From Lagopus muta (Eukaryota; Chordata; Aves; Galliformes; Phasianidae): a stretch of DNA of 64,000 nucleotides. The stretch covers positions 26,791,537 through 26,855,536 of the forward strand of contig NC_064440.1 of assembly GCF_023343835.1 (NCBI RefSeq), in the 5' to 3' direction. The notes under the pieces were generated by a model, which saw only the letters and a list, made by a program, of their open reading frames with translations, ran no database searches and was not told the DNA's origin. This document shows, piece by piece, positions 30,101 through 45,100 of this stretch (within the stretch, counting starts at the first letter, position 1; each line of letters begins with the position of its first letter). The position numbers were made by a program, and so were the translations under genes.

Positions 30101-33100
30101 AACATCCATTGCAGCAACTGAATTGGAAGACGTAAGTGATTTCTTTTATTTAAGGAGTTTCTAAGTATTCTGGCTTCTATTTGAAGTGATTTATAATTGC
30201 AGTTAATGGAAACAAGCTTGCCTTACTCCAGGCGCTCGTCTGATCCGTGTCTGCTCAGACTTCGTGACATGTGCTCTGACAGCCACACAGCAGTGGGGGG
30301 CTGGTGCTCTATTAGCTTTAGAGTGCCTGAATTGGTTTTGTTGTTGCTGCCAAGGTGAAAAATGAGATGAAAAAACTCTAGTGGAACTCAGGCCCACCAT
30401 TTTAAGTGTCTATTTTAATATTTTAATTTCTACTTCATTTGAAGTTTCAGTGCAGTTTTTGTGGATCAGCTTTTTGCACTGTCTCATGTGTAAGAATGGT
30501 TATGTTGTTAAGTTCTTTCAAGTTCTAATGTTAAACACATTTTTTGTTTCAGAAGCAATCAGAAACTACAGTTCTGATCATAAATACACAGGAGTAACTG
30601 TGCATTAAACTGAGTGAAGAATATTTTTAAGAGGAAGCAAGAGTGTTATGTGTAATTTAGTATTAGCTGGTATTTTTTCTAGTAGCAAAGTATTTGAGGA
30701 CTCCCAGGAATGCATTAATTAAGAATTTCCATTACGGTGTTTCACTGAAATCAGTTCATAATTTCAAGAGCAATTTTCCTTCCGTGTCGCTGTAAACTGG
30801 TGCACAGAATCTCATTGCTGCTTGGCCAGAATACCCAGAATACCTTACACGTTCTGAATACTTGGTTTTGGTGCTGTGGTTGAGAAGGTACAACCAAATT
30901 AACAGTGCTGTAATTGATTTCTCAATCTCTTATTATTACAGAAATATTTTTCGGGGTTACTTATTGACATTTTCTTTGTGTTTGCCTGGATTTTAAGAAA
31001 AAAAGAATGGTGTGCACCACTTTTTCCATAACTATTAGCACATTGCATCGGTAGCACTGATATGGAATACTTTCTGTATAGCTATTGAAGGTTGCATCTT
31101 GGAGTAAATGCAGCACATTCACTGAATCTGTTAAGTAGTAAGGTATCAATGTAGCCATTTGTGTAGCTGTGTCTGGTTCAGCAGTCAATTGCTGGGAATA
31201 ATACAGCAATAGATGTGAAAAGAATTGCTGAAATTTGGGGTAACTATTCTAGTCCTTCTTCATCTTATGAAACTGACATCTTATGAAATGACTGCAGTGT
31301 GTTAATGTGACATTGTTACCTAAAGCCAGTATCTGTGTGACTCTGCCACGTCTTTCTTCTGGCAGGATGATGATGATTACCCATCTACAAGTTTGCTTGG
31401 CCAGAAGAAGCCGGGGTACCATGCTCCAGTGGCACTGCTTAATGACATACCGCAGTCAACTGAACAGGTACGTCTTAACTGAGGGCACAACAAATGACTA
31501 TTTGAGTCTTAGGAGAAGTATTAATATTTCAAGACCACGTCTTGTTTTCTGAAAGTACAGGATGTCTCTAAAGCGTGACAGTATTTGAAGCACTGGGCTT
31601 GTCAGTGCTTTCTGTTAGAATTCCAGCAGGTGGCAAAGTTGGCACTTGTGCATATAAAGGCAACGTGTGCATATGCGCTCAACTACTTAAAAACATCAAC
31701 TGGATACTTTAAAAATGTAAATATCTGGAGCAACTGAATGTCTCTTAAGCTTTTTGGAACAAAAATGTAATCATGTATGTTTTATTCTCCTAAAATATTT
31801 CTCTTTGAAACTTAAAAGCATATGAAGTTGTATTAAGTCTTCCTGAAAGATGACGTAGAAGAAGATTCTTCCAGAGAAGAAAGGCTGCTGGGATGAAATG
31901 CCTTAGAAGCAAATGAACGAGCTTCTTAGAACAGTAATAGGAAGTTATTCGATCAAAAATTCTGCATTTAAATAAACATTCTAGTTTCAGAAGTAAGATT
32001 TCTATTAGGGTAGTGCTAATGGTTGGCAGTTTTTCGTATTGTTCCTTTGTGACTAACCAGCTCTTTTTTTTCCTTCTGTTTTTAGTATGATCCTTTTGCA
32101 GAGCACCGTCCTCAAAAGATTGCAGATCGGGAAGATGAGTACAAAAAGCACAGGCGGATGATGATAATTTCCCCTGAGCGTCTTGATCCTTTTGCAGATG
32201 GTAATTTATTTTTGACTTTTCTATACTCTCTTTGAAATCTGTTGTCTTAAACTGTCTTTAGCCCTTTGATTTCTGTTGGCATGCCTGTAAACTTAGTTTT
32301 GTTTTAAACATCCCCTTTTTGTAGAGGTTGGGTTGAAAACCTAGATGCCATATTCTTCATCTTTATAATACAAGTTTTCTTTCCAGGTAGAAGGACAAGA
32401 AAATAATGAGCCATTGCCATAGAAACACAAAGGGTTAAAGGTTTCTCTTTTCTTTTTGTTTTGGGTTGTGCATTATATTTGAACAACTTGTGTATTGAGT
32501 GCTCAGTCTTTCAATACCTTGAAAGCTTTCGTTCCGAGTTGTAGTTTTACAGGGCTATTGCTTTTGAAATGCTAGTTCTCAAAGTAGAGCACCTAATTCT
32601 TGCCATCTTACGTAAACTTAGGTGGTATAGCTAAAAGAAACAAAAGCATATATAAGACTTTGATACTATTAATAGTTCAAGTCTGTTCAGATAATTTTAG
32701 AATGCGAATCAGGAAAAGGGGTATAGTGGGTCTGATGGAAAATTTCTTGAGGCAAGCGAGTTTCACATGTGGAAGTGAGGTGCCTGTTGGCTTAAAATCA
32801 GCAGCTGTTTTGCAGGTTTTACAAATTAGAGTTGCAGCCTGCATGAATTACTAGGGATATTACTTATTTTACTTGCTTAATTGTAATTGATATAAACATG
32901 TATTGTCAGAATTCACAGGCCCATACTAACTGTCCTTAATTTCTTTCCTACAGCAGTACTGCTATATGCCAGTCCTGTCTGCATTCTTAAGGGTGCAGTT
33001 CAACACATCCTGTGTAGATTATGGTGAAAAAGTATTCCAAAGGAAAGTCCTATCAAAGCTAGTGTCAGAGTGACACAGCCAATTGGGCAATGATCTTCAG

Positions 33101-36100
33101 CATAGAAATGTTTAAGGCTTTTATTTTTTTCCTAAATTATATTGCTATACCACTCGTATAGCAAACCTGCACATTCTTTTTAATTAACAGTGTTTTTCTT
33201 GACAAGTCTTAATGTATATAAATTTGGGCTTCTCGTAAAGTATGTAGAAGTTAAATTTTAAGTCAAGACACAGAGCATAAACCAACAAATGGTTCACAAA
33301 ACCCATTACGTGTGAGTATCGTCGTGGTGGTATATGCGTTACATTCAGATCCCGGTGGCAGTTGTTCTTTGAAAAGAGGGGGAAGGTGCTGTCAGTTTTC
33401 TGGGATTCTTTGCTTTTTTAAATGAAGCCCTTTTACAATATGACACTGGAAGATCTGGGAGATGTGTCCAGATTTGTCAAACTTTTAAATGGGTCCTTAC
33501 GATAAAGCATTTTAAACATTACTTAGGTTATGCCATAGTTATTTATAGTCAGATAACTACTAGGATTTAGCAGCTTGCACAAGGTAATGTTTTGAATATA
33601 AATATCTTTCCAAAGTGTTACTAATGGTAAAGAGATAATTTTCTAGGCTTCTATTCTGCTGCTTGAAGTCAGAACTGCTGGTGGAGACAAAGGCACGAAA
33701 GTGTACGTATTCCGGATTAGCAACCCAGGAACCCATCACTTCTGAAGACTCTTAACTGTGTTGTCATTCTATCATTTATATCTGCTTTAAAATATTTGTT
33801 TGAAACTGCAGTAGTTACGTTTGTGTTCAAACAGGTTAAATTGATCAGCAAACTGAATAAACGTAAGATACATGTAATTTTTAAAATTTTCAATCAAAAA
33901 GTAAAATTAAATGATCATGGAATAATATAATATTAGAGCAGGACTGTAGAAAAAGTTGGTAGATTCTGCTTGTCCTGTACTCATTGTGCTCCATTCCTGT
34001 TGCTGTTCTCTTCTACAGGAGGGAAGACACCAGACCCTAAAATGAATGCCAGAACATACATGGATGTTATGCGTGAACAGCATTTAACAAAAGAAGAGGT
34101 GAGTTGGGGGAGGGGTTTGCATGTGAACTTCATTTCATTTTGCAGCCTTTGAAATCATCTTAGGAACAGTGGGAATGGAAATTCTGTTGAATTTTTATGA
34201 TTTTTTTCTTTGGAAATTCATATTCTTCACATGTTGAACCGTGATGGTAGACCTTAGAGATGAAAGCTTTGAAAGACATCTGTTCCACATAATAACAAAA
34301 GAATGGAGGGAGAAATGCTGTCAGTGTATTTCAGTTTGGATTGCTTTGTAGCTCTCGGGCAGTTTATTTTCTTTTGGAGGTGATGAAAACCTGAGAGATA
34401 CAGAGAGGTGTTCAGCGTTGGAGGGATTTGTTTTTGCAAGCTTTATATAAAGAGAATCCAGGGGGTTTTTAAAAGGCTTTTTACAACAGCTTGCTAACAT
34501 TTGGCTTAAAACTTGAAAGGAAGAAATAATAGTAAAACCACCTGTTCATAGTTACTAAAAATTCATTTTAATAGTTTAAAAGATACTGGTAATTTAATAA
34601 AGTTTCCTTTGTGATACCTACGGAGCTGTCTTGTTAATTGGAGCAAGATCTTAAGAGTTCCAGTGACCTCTGTTGGTTTATACTGATTTGCTCTAATTGA
34701 CAGTAATTGAGGAAATGGTTCTCCATTTTGGTAACCTTAGTGCATGGACTCAGTGGTAAATGAAAAATAGTCTGTGAGTGTGGTGTTTCAACAGTGACAT
34801 TTTGGAATTTTAAATGAGAATTTCCTGGCTTTTTTATGTCTCAGGGTATAACTCGTATGAATGTGTTTTCTAATTCATCCCTCTTTAATAATTTGCTGAA
34901 GTGGAATTCATTTGAAACAGATCAGTGGTAGTTCTGAGGTATTCCTATGGGTGATAGAAACTGACAGCACTAAAAAATTCTGTATGGTTGTATTTCTGCT
35001 GTACTATGAAGCTTGGTAGCAAATGAATTTAAATGTAGTCCCTCCAGATGCATTGCCATGTTGCTATGGAAGAATTTGAAATTAGAGTGGCTAGTGGCAT
35101 GTTATTTTCACAAAAAAATTAAAAATGTGTAAAAAGGTATCTGATATGACTGAAAAATGTCTTAATGTTTAATTTGAAGAGGCTTTTTTATGAAGTAAGT
35201 TTATCTTTTTGTGTTCTTGAATAGAGGGAGATTAGGCAACAGCTAGCTGAAAAAGCTAAAGCTGGAGAGCTTAAAGTCGTCAATGGAGCCGCATCTCAGC
35301 CACCTTCAAAACGCAAGCGGCGTTGGGATCAAACAGCAGATCAGACTCCTGGTGCAACACCCAAAAAGTTATCCAGTTGGGATCAAGCAGAGGTAATAAT
35401 CACTGTGTCCTTCAATCTGTATCTAGCAGATACTAATGCTAATCCGCTTGAATTGCAAAAGTTTCTTACTCTAACACGTACACACTGAAAAGGAGTAAAA
35501 CCAGCAGTCTTCTACTGCATAGAGTGGGAGAGATTAATCTTTTGGCTTTTGTCCTGTGCAGACTCCTGGGCATACACCATCTCTGCGATGGGATGAAACT
35601 CCAGGCCGTGCAAAGGGTAGCGAAACTCCCGGTGCCACCCCCGGCTCAAAGATCTGGGATCCCACTCCCAGTCACACGCCAGCAGGAGCTGCAACACCTG
35701 GCCGGGACACACCTGGCCATGCAACACCAGGCCATGGAGGAGCCACTTCCAGCGCACGTAAAAATCGGTGGGATGAAACTCCCAAAACAGAAAGAGGTGT
35801 GTATGTATGTGTGGTATCGGGGAGTGTCTAAGAAATTTTGAATGGCAGATACTATAGGAGTTTTGCACCTTACAGAAACGGTAGGAGCAGACAAAAGGCT
35901 GTAAGTAATTACATTCTGACATCTAGTGGTTGGTGTGATGCTTTCAGCTGAGCTTGTGTAGCACTGAATTCTGTCAGCTTAACCCACTTCTGTAAACCCA
36001 GCTCTGCTCAAAGATTGTATCAAAGTTGTCTGGTATGTCTAGTGACTGCTGCTGGGATTTTAATGATTAATTAGAACAACATAATTCATTTTACGTTGAA

Positions 36101-39100
36101 TTGCTTTTTGGTATACAACTGTGTGTCTGTGCTGTTTCTCAACTGTTGAATTTTTCGAGTTTTCAGTTGTTTTTGAAAACTTGTTAGAACATTCAGGCAA
36201 GTTTCAGAAGCATTTTGTCACCTATCTTAATTTGAATTGAGCTCATGTGGCAGAGAACAGTGAAACACCACTGTTTAATGGTTTATCAAGGGGCTGCGTG
36301 GAGTACTTTGTCCATTATCTAGAATATTTGGGTTCTTTGATATTTTTTGTAATTTTATCTGTTTATTTTAAGATTCAACAAGAAAATTGAGATTTTTTTC
36401 TTCAATAAAATAAAATTGTCTGTTGGATGTTTCCAGTGTTCATGCAAGTAATCTTAACTTTTCTAGTGTATTTATTATAAGTTTGCTGATTCATGTAGAA
36501 ATGAGGGTGAGATAATGAAATTGGATGTTTTTGCTATAGTTGGTGTATGGTACTGTTCAGTTTTGTACAAGAATTGTGATGTTGTTTGTTTTCTTTTTAG
36601 ATACTCCGGGGCATGGCAGTGGATGGGCTGAGACTCCTCGTACAGATAGAGGTGGTGACTCCATTGGTGAGACACCAACCCCAGGAGCAAGTAAAAGAAA
36701 GTCCCGATGGGATGAAACACCTGCTAGCCAGATGGGTGGCAGCACTCCTGTTCTGACACCTGGCAAAACACCCATTGGTACACCAGCTATGAACATGGCA
36801 ACTCCTACGCCAGGTAAGCCCAATCCATTCTTTAAGGTTTCATTTTCTTACGTGAAAATGAAGCTCCAACCTTTATATTGTATATTGAAATGGACTTCTA
36901 CCTAATGTCGTGTTCTGATGGTATGAAAATAGCTAGTGTACGTTCAGTTTACCTGTTCTAATGCCCACAGGAACTAAAGCTAAGGTTTGTTTGTGTTCAA
37001 TCTGGACAGTCAAGACATTAGCGTCATATTGGCTACAGATGTCAAGTGTGGAAAGTTTTACTCAAGAAGACAGTTAAAGTTTAAGTAAATATATCTTCTG
37101 TTTATGGAAGTTTTAAAATAATCTTTTTAATTTGAATACAGGTCATATCATGAGCATGACTCCTGAACAGCTGCAGGCTTGGCGTTGGGAGAGGGAAATT
37201 GATGAGAGAAACAGGCCGCTTTCTGATGAAGAATTGGATGCTATGTTCCCAGAAGGATATAAGGTAATTCATTTGAATGAAACTGCAGCAGACTGATAGT
37301 TTTCTTCTGTCAGGTGATATTGATTTAAAAAAAAAAAAAAAGTCCAAAATGTCCAAAAGTCCAAAATGTAGAATATTTCACAGAAGCTGTTGATTAATTC
37401 AAATAGAAATTTGTTTGGTTCAGTTGCTCATTTATTATAAATGCGTTAGAAAGGGAGAAAGTCATGTTTGTTTCAATGGACAGTTTTTATTTTGCTTCTC
37501 AACGTTAAGAATGTCTGCTAAGTTCAGGAAGAAAGCCCAAATGTGGAAAGACAGGAGAGAGTCACAGATTCTGACTTCACAAATACACAGTGTTAATACA
37601 AAATTGAAGTATGTGGGGTTTCTTTTAATAGTTTCTAAAGACTTCTTAAGTCTGTTATCCAGCCCTCGGAAGTGAAAGTGAGCTTTCTTCTGAAATGCTG
37701 TCAATACAGAATAAGCATGAATATGAACTATCCTGCTGAATTTGTGAATCATACCACTGAATGTGGGATCTGACGTATGCAGTTACACACAAAACTACAA
37801 ATGGCTAAACCCATATGTTCTGTTTTATTTCTGTTTGGCATTTGAGACCTTGCTCGATTCGCGTCTTTTGCAGTAAGATGAGTCTTGAAGGCTGTGGAGG
37901 TTCTTCTTTAGGTTAGTGCTGTGGTGCAGTTTTTACTGTGTTTCCTTCTTCCTTCTGCAGGTTCTTCCCCCACCAGCTGGTTATGTACCTATTCGTACTC
38001 CAGCACGTAAACTTACAGCAACTCCCACACCGTTGGGTGGTATGACTGGATTCCACATGCAGACAGAGGACCGGACTATGAAGAGTGTCAATGACCAGCC
38101 TTCTGGCAATCTTCCATTCCTAAAGCCAGATGATATCCAGTACTTTGATAAGCTGCTGGTAAATGACATTTCACTCATGCTGGTTAAAGTTTTATGATCT
38201 TTGAAAGTATACCAGTGCCTGTTAATTTGTCTGGAATTATTTCTAGGTTGACGTTGATGAATCGACCCTTAGTCCTGAAGAGCAGAAGGAGAGGAAGATA
38301 ATGAAATTACTTTTGAAAATAAAGAATGGCACCCCTCCCATGAGAAAGGTAAGATTAGTGGTCATTCTTATCACTTCACCTTATGCCTTTGTGTTCAGTT
38401 TTGTTTTCAGACTATCTGTTTTTTTCACCTGTTTGTCCATGGGATTCTCTTCTAAGCTTTGCTGTCTGTTTAGTGCTTTCTCTGCCTTCTATATCTGCGT
38501 TGCTTTTGGTTTGTCATTCGATGTAATTTGTTGCTGCTCTTTGTGCAGTAATGCTGATTGCTAAGTACCATATGATTTACAGAATATAATAATTCTTAAT
38601 TATGGGAAACTAGATTCTGTAGCGCTTTTTGGTTACAGGGCTTTGTAATTCTCTGGATTTGGCTTCTTAAATTGGCTGTGTAGCTCTTCAGTTTCTAGCT
38701 TGCTCGTGCAATAGATTACAGTTTTTTTGCAGTTCCACTCTAAACTGATCTGAGCACCTGATGCAGGTGCTGTGTAAAATGCCTTTTTAGGTGGTGCCAT
38801 TCTTAGTACTGAGCATGCTTTTCTTGAAAAATGAATATCTGGGGCCTATCATCCGATGTATCTGTGTGGAAGATGGTGGTAGGGACAAGTATTGTGAAGC
38901 CTGCGCTTAGAGAAGAGTACATTTTAACTTGATTAACACCTACTTGTTCAATAACTGTTCAGTATTGTTTCTTCAGGTTAAGTGACAGTTGCTTTTATTT
39001 TTTAGGCTGCATTGAGACAAATTACTGATAAAGCTCGGGAGTTTGGAGCTGGGCCATTGTTTAATCAGATTCTACCATTGCTGATGTCACCAACACTGGA

Positions 39101-42100
39101 GGATCAGGAGCGCCACTTACTTGTCAAAGTCATAGACAGAATTCTGTACAAACTGGATGACCTGGTGCGACCATACGTACATAAGGTCTGTTGCAGTTGT
39201 TCATCTTTGATTGGCTTTTTCTGATCACTGTGGCAGAGGCGTACGGTTCATTTGCCGAGCGGGGGAAGACAATATTATGGGGTGTTTTTTTTTAAGGTCA
39301 TATTGGCTTTTGTATTTTCTTCAGCTAAACTTTAAGCTACTGCAGTGTGATCAAAGTGTGAATATTACAACATCAGGGCATAATGTTAAAAGAATACATG
39401 CACACCTGAGAGAGGGAAGGAAATTTTACCTGATGTAGCTAGAATCTGTGAGGGGGGCACTTCAGAGAAAGAGTTGTAAGGGGAAAAGAAAAAGCATAAC
39501 AAATCTAAGACTTTTCTGGTCATCATAGAGTTGAAAGCTTGAATCCATGGAATTACCTCAGCTTTGTGGAATCATAATTTTCTTATTAGGGCCAGAAATA
39601 CTACCTAAAGTATTCACAAATGGAAATGTGGGTTTTTTTCATCTTTTTCAGATTCTTGTTGTCATTGAACCACTGCTGATTGATGAAGACTATTATGCCA
39701 GAGTGGAAGGCAGAGAAATTATTTCAAACTTGGCTAAGGTAATAAATTTTAATTCTGCAGTAGGAATTAGCTTATATAGAGCTGCTTTGTAGTGATGGCA
39801 GAAGAATGTAGTGTGCTGTTCATAATTCTGTGTGTCTTTTCAGGCTGCTGGTTTGGCAACAATGATTTCTACAATGCGACCTGATATTGATAACATGGAT
39901 GAATATGTCCGAAATACCACAGCTCGAGCCTTTGCTGTTGTTGCCTCTGCTTTGGGCATTCCTTCTCTGTTGCCCTTCTTGAAAGCTGTCTGTAAAAGTA
40001 AAAAGTCCTGGCAAGCGAGGCATACTGGCATCAAGATTGTGCAGCAAATTGCTATTCTTATGGGTTGTGCTATCTTGCCTCATCTCAGGAGCTTGGTTGA
40101 AATTATTGAGCATGGTAGGTTCTGCTTTCTCTGGCTTAAGATTTATATTTGGAATTTTCCTCCTGTACCTTGTTGAGATGAAGTGTTACTAAGGCAAAGT
40201 TTTGTGTAGCAGTTTTTACAGTGAGAAATAACTTGTCGACTTTGAAAGAGAAATAGTGATTGTTTTCCTGAAAATAAAGTGATCACTTTTTTATCCTATC
40301 TGCGTGGTTTTGCTATTTTGAGTTTAAGATACAAGAAGTGGTACTAAACAGTGTTCTTTTGCAGGTCTTGTGGATGAGCAGCAGAAGGTTCGTACCATCA
40401 GTGCTTTGGCTATTGCTGCTTTAGCTGAGGCAGCTACTCCCTATGGTATTGAGTCATTTGATTCTGTTCTGAAGCCCTTGTGGAAGGGTATACGTCAGCA
40501 CAGAGGAAAGGTATGTCTAAAATACTTCTAGTATGAACTGGAATGAATCCGCATCTTCCGTAACTCATTGAAAATATATTTCTTCATTTAAACAGGGCTT
40601 GGCTGCCTTTTTGAAGGCTATTGGTTATCTGATTCCGCTCATGGATGCTGAGTATGCAAACTATTATACCAGAGAAGTCATGTTAATTCTTATCAGAGAG
40701 TTCCAGTCTCCTGATGAAGAGATGAAAAAGATTGTTTTAAAGGTACATCAAAATTATTTGTTCAGACACTGGCAGTGTAATAAATTAAACTGATAAAACC
40801 TGAATGTTTAGCATTAACATTTAATTTGTTTTCTTTAAGCCAAACCAAAACACCACAAACAAACCGTACACAGAATTAACGTTGTTGGCTTTCTTTCCTA
40901 ATAGGTGGTAAAGCAATGTTGTGGTACAGACGGTGTTGAAGCAAACTACATTAAAACAGAGATCTTGCCACCTTTTTTCAAACACTTCTGGCAGCACAGA
41001 ATGGCATTGGACAGGAGAAATTACAGACAGGTATTTTTCCAGTTGATTTTTTTTTTTGGTAGCAGAACAAAATTTGTGTTGGGGTGTTATTCAGACTAGA
41101 TGATTAGTTTTGTCTTGTACGTCCCGTCTTAATTGCATTTGGCATAGTGGTTTAGAAACTATTAAGTCAGGACTTTCACACCAGGCATTTTATCTCTGAA
41201 TATGAATCTGTGTCAGCTCTAAGGTGAGGTAGTTCACCCCATTTGTGTCTTTTAAAACCAAATGATTTCAAAAGGTGAAAACAGTTGTTCACTGTAAGTT
41301 TTAAAGAATACTTTATTTGTCTTAAGGCAAGTTTAGAGCTCCTCTTTGTTTACTAGTAGTAGTGGCTACACTAGCTCTGTACTGGTGCATCCTTTTTTCA
41401 TTATGTTCTTCTCTGTGCCATTGCATTTTTACTCTTTTCCTAGATAGGATCTGTTTTGAAATTGTAACTTTTGCTTGAAAAAAGATTTCCACTGGAATGA
41501 GTTTGGAAACCAGCATGATGCTGCTACTCCTTCTCAGACCAGGGAGATAAATGTTTTCAAGAGTTAGAAAGAAGGCTTTAATGATGTTTGTACACTTAAC
41601 TATTTTGTATATTTCAGTTGGTGGACACAACAGTGGAGCTGGCAAATAAAGTTGGAGCAGCAGAAATTATTTCTAGAATTGTGGATGATCTGAAAGATGA
41701 GGCTGAACAGTACAGAAAAATGGTCATGGAAACCATTGAGAAGATAATGGGAAATCTGGGTGCAGCAGACATTGATCATAAGCTAGAAGAACAACTTATT
41801 GATGGCATCTTGTATGCCTTCCAAGAACAGACCACAGAGGTATGGCCAGCTTAATGGGAGGTACGGTTGACTTAACTGGAAGGTAGCTCGCTGTTATGGA
41901 GGAATGTGTGGTTGTGAGTTGGGTGTTTTTATCCCTTGCAGGGATTTCTGTGCTCAGATCAATGACATCCACACTCTAGATGTGGAGCGTTAGCATTTTA
42001 ATGACAATTTTGGATGCTGCCAGATCGAATGAAATGTGGTGGTTTTGGTCTAACTGTCTTCTGTGTTAACACCAGGACTCTGTGATGCTGAATGGCTTTG

Positions 42101-45100
42101 GCACAGTGGTTAATGCTCTTGGCAAGCGAGTGAAGCCCTACTTGCCGCAGATCTGCGGTACGGTTCTGTGGCGGTTGAACAACAAGTCGGCCAAGGTGCG
42201 GCAGCAGGCTGCTGACCTCATCTCGCGTACTGCAGTGGTCATGAAGACTTGTCAAGAGGTATTGAATGAGCTTGTATCAAACTAGCTACGGTACGTCATA
42301 CTTTTTATCTTTTTAACTTTGGAATCTTCTTATTTGCTTGTAGGAAAAGCTGATGGGACATCTGGGTGTTGTGCTGTATGAGTACCTGGGTGAAGAATAT
42401 CCGGAAGTACTGGGCAGCATACTTGGAGCACTTAAGGCTATTGTTAATGTCATAGGTATGTTTGTGTAACGATTGTGTGCCCGTTCAAGAGCGAAATGAA
42501 AAGAATGCAGAACTTAGAATGCCTCTTTCAATTCAATAGGTATGCACAAGATGACACCACCTATCAAAGATCTGCTGCCACGGCTTACGCCAATTTTGAA
42601 GAACAGACATGAGAAAGTACAGGAGAATTGTATTGATCTGGTTGGGCGCATTGCAGACAGGTAAGCTGAGTAATGATGTAATTGATCCTCTCTGGAAGCA
42701 ATTGCTCTAGCAACAGCTAGAGTATCAGGTTCGACATCTGGCTTTTTTACATCTCCTGTTATTTCTTAAGCTTTATTGTGAAAATTTAACTTGATGTTTA
42801 AGGTAAAGTATATAGTTGTATGGGAACTGCTGAATCATGTTCTGAACCTGTGATTGATCACCTGAGGCGAGCAATGAGTCAGCCACGGGAGCACAGGTGA
42901 AGGTAATTCACCTGTGCTGCTGGAAGGGGTGGAGCCAGGCTCCACCTCTCCTAAATCTGTTTAAGTGCTGACTGCCGCTGAGGAAGGATTTCTTCCTCGA
43001 GATCACTCCTCATGGAGAATTTTGTGAGCCTACAACATTGGTTAGCGTTTCCATTTATTATCTTCCTGTTGCAATAACCTTACTTAACCTAACTTTCCTG
43101 TGTATTTCTTACAATTAATAATAACATCTGTGTATTCATTGATTATACGCTAGGAAATGATGTAGGAATTGTGTTATCTGCAACTGATTTGTAAGAAGTA
43201 TACTTTCCATGCTTTCAAATTTAAAATTTATTGTATCTATGTGTTCCTTGTAAACTGTTAATCAGTGATGGTCTAGTTTAAAGGATACTTTCAGTAAGTT
43301 GTTTAAATAACGTCCCTCTGTTGATAGTGAATAAATAGGTACTGCAATTTATTAGGTTATGCTTCAAAACTTGGAGCAGAACTGAAGAAAAATCACTTAT
43401 TCTCTTTCAGAGGTGCAGAATATGTTTCTGCGAGAGAATGGATGAGGATCTGTTTTGAGCTGCTTGAGTTATTAAAAGCTCACAAGAAAGCTATTCGAAG
43501 AGCCACAGTAAATACTTTTGGATATATTGCAAAAGCTATTGGGTAAGTTGGTGTAGTGCTTTATCTAGTTCTATGCACAGTTATCTAATGTGGTGATGAC
43601 TGAATTTCACTGGAGACAAATGTTGGAACTGCTCTACAGTTCACATGTTAAATGTGGACATTTGATTTTATTCATCGAGTAAAACAATTTTGATATATTC
43701 TTATTAGCATGGAGTGCTACACTTTCGAACTGAATTGGTAGGCTAGCAAGTTTAGTATATAAACTGGTAGTTCAAATATGTTGTCTTGAGTTTTGGTAGT
43801 GTGATATGCATTGAGACTCTCCCTGTATTCTTTCATAGCTCTCTTTTAAATACTGTTTTCTCTTATTTTTCCTTAAATCAGTGCCACTTTGATTAGCGCA
43901 GGGCTTTTTTGACTTCCACACTGAGGTATTGGAAGTCAGCAAATCATAGCTTGAAGCACAATTCCTGTTTCTCTGCACACCCCTAAATGAGTGAGCAGTT
44001 ACTGATTTGACGCAGAAACAACCAGTTAGCGAGCAGCGCACTAATTGGGCTTCTCTGTGCCTGGTTGCATACCTCTGTCCAAAGTCTTACTGGACTTTTC
44101 ATACAGGTTTTAATTGCCTGTGGGATCAGAGTAGTACTGGGAAAGCTACTCCTGTCTCCCGAGTTTGTTTACAAACTAACTGTAGGGGCTGAACAAAAGT
44201 CTAGAGAGAGAGTTGGTGTGCTTTTGTTTTTCAGTAAAAAATTGGTGGTTTAAGAAGTGATGTCTTGTGCTTGCTTAAACTCTGTTACAATGTTGTGGTT
44301 TATGGTGTTCCTCAGAGAATATTAACTCCTTTAAGAAGGGCTAAGCCATGTTCTTCTGCTGTTTTCTGTTTCCATGTCAACTAATTTACCTACATTCTCA
44401 CCAAATCTATTGACGTGGACATACATATCTTCTCTTCCAGACCTCACGATGTCTTGGCTACACTGCTGAATAACTTGAAAGTGCAGGAAAGGCAGAACAG
44501 AGTATGTACTACAGTAGCAATTGCTATTGTGGCTGAAACATGCTCACCTTTCACAGTGCTGCCTGCACTCATGAACGAATACAGAGTCCCAGAGCTGAAT
44601 GTCCAGAATGGTGTGTTAAAATCTCTTTCTTTTCTGTTTGAATACATTGGAGAAATGGGAAAAGATTATATTTATGCCGTTACGCCTTTGCTCGAAGATG
44701 CTTTAATGGACAGGTGAGTGCAGTTCTTTCTGTGAATGGTTCAGTTAGCAATCGTCACGTTAAATTTGTAACTGGGTCTTAACAGTAAATGTGCACATTG
44801 TCCTTGTTTGCTAAAAATTGCTCAGTAACAGACGTTGGGTACCCATTATCTACATATAATTCAGGTTATATGATTGCTTATGCTTTTGAAGATGAAAATG
44901 GTACAGCCATTTTAGTTAGGTTTGTATTTGCTGTGTTCAGACCACTTTTGATCATTTCTGTTGTTAGTCCCTTTGTTACAGAAGTTAGAGAGCAATAATT
45001 GCCAGAAAACTGTCGTTTGTATTAATTGATTTTTGGTTACTCTGCCTATTAGTGTCAGTAGATGTGGGTTAAAAGCATGTATTGGTGCTTTCAGAATAAT

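Noticed and set aside
36557-36823. Open frame antisense to SF3B1 exon 8
   Set aside because: A mirror of the TP-rich coding repeats on the plus strand; antisense shadow.
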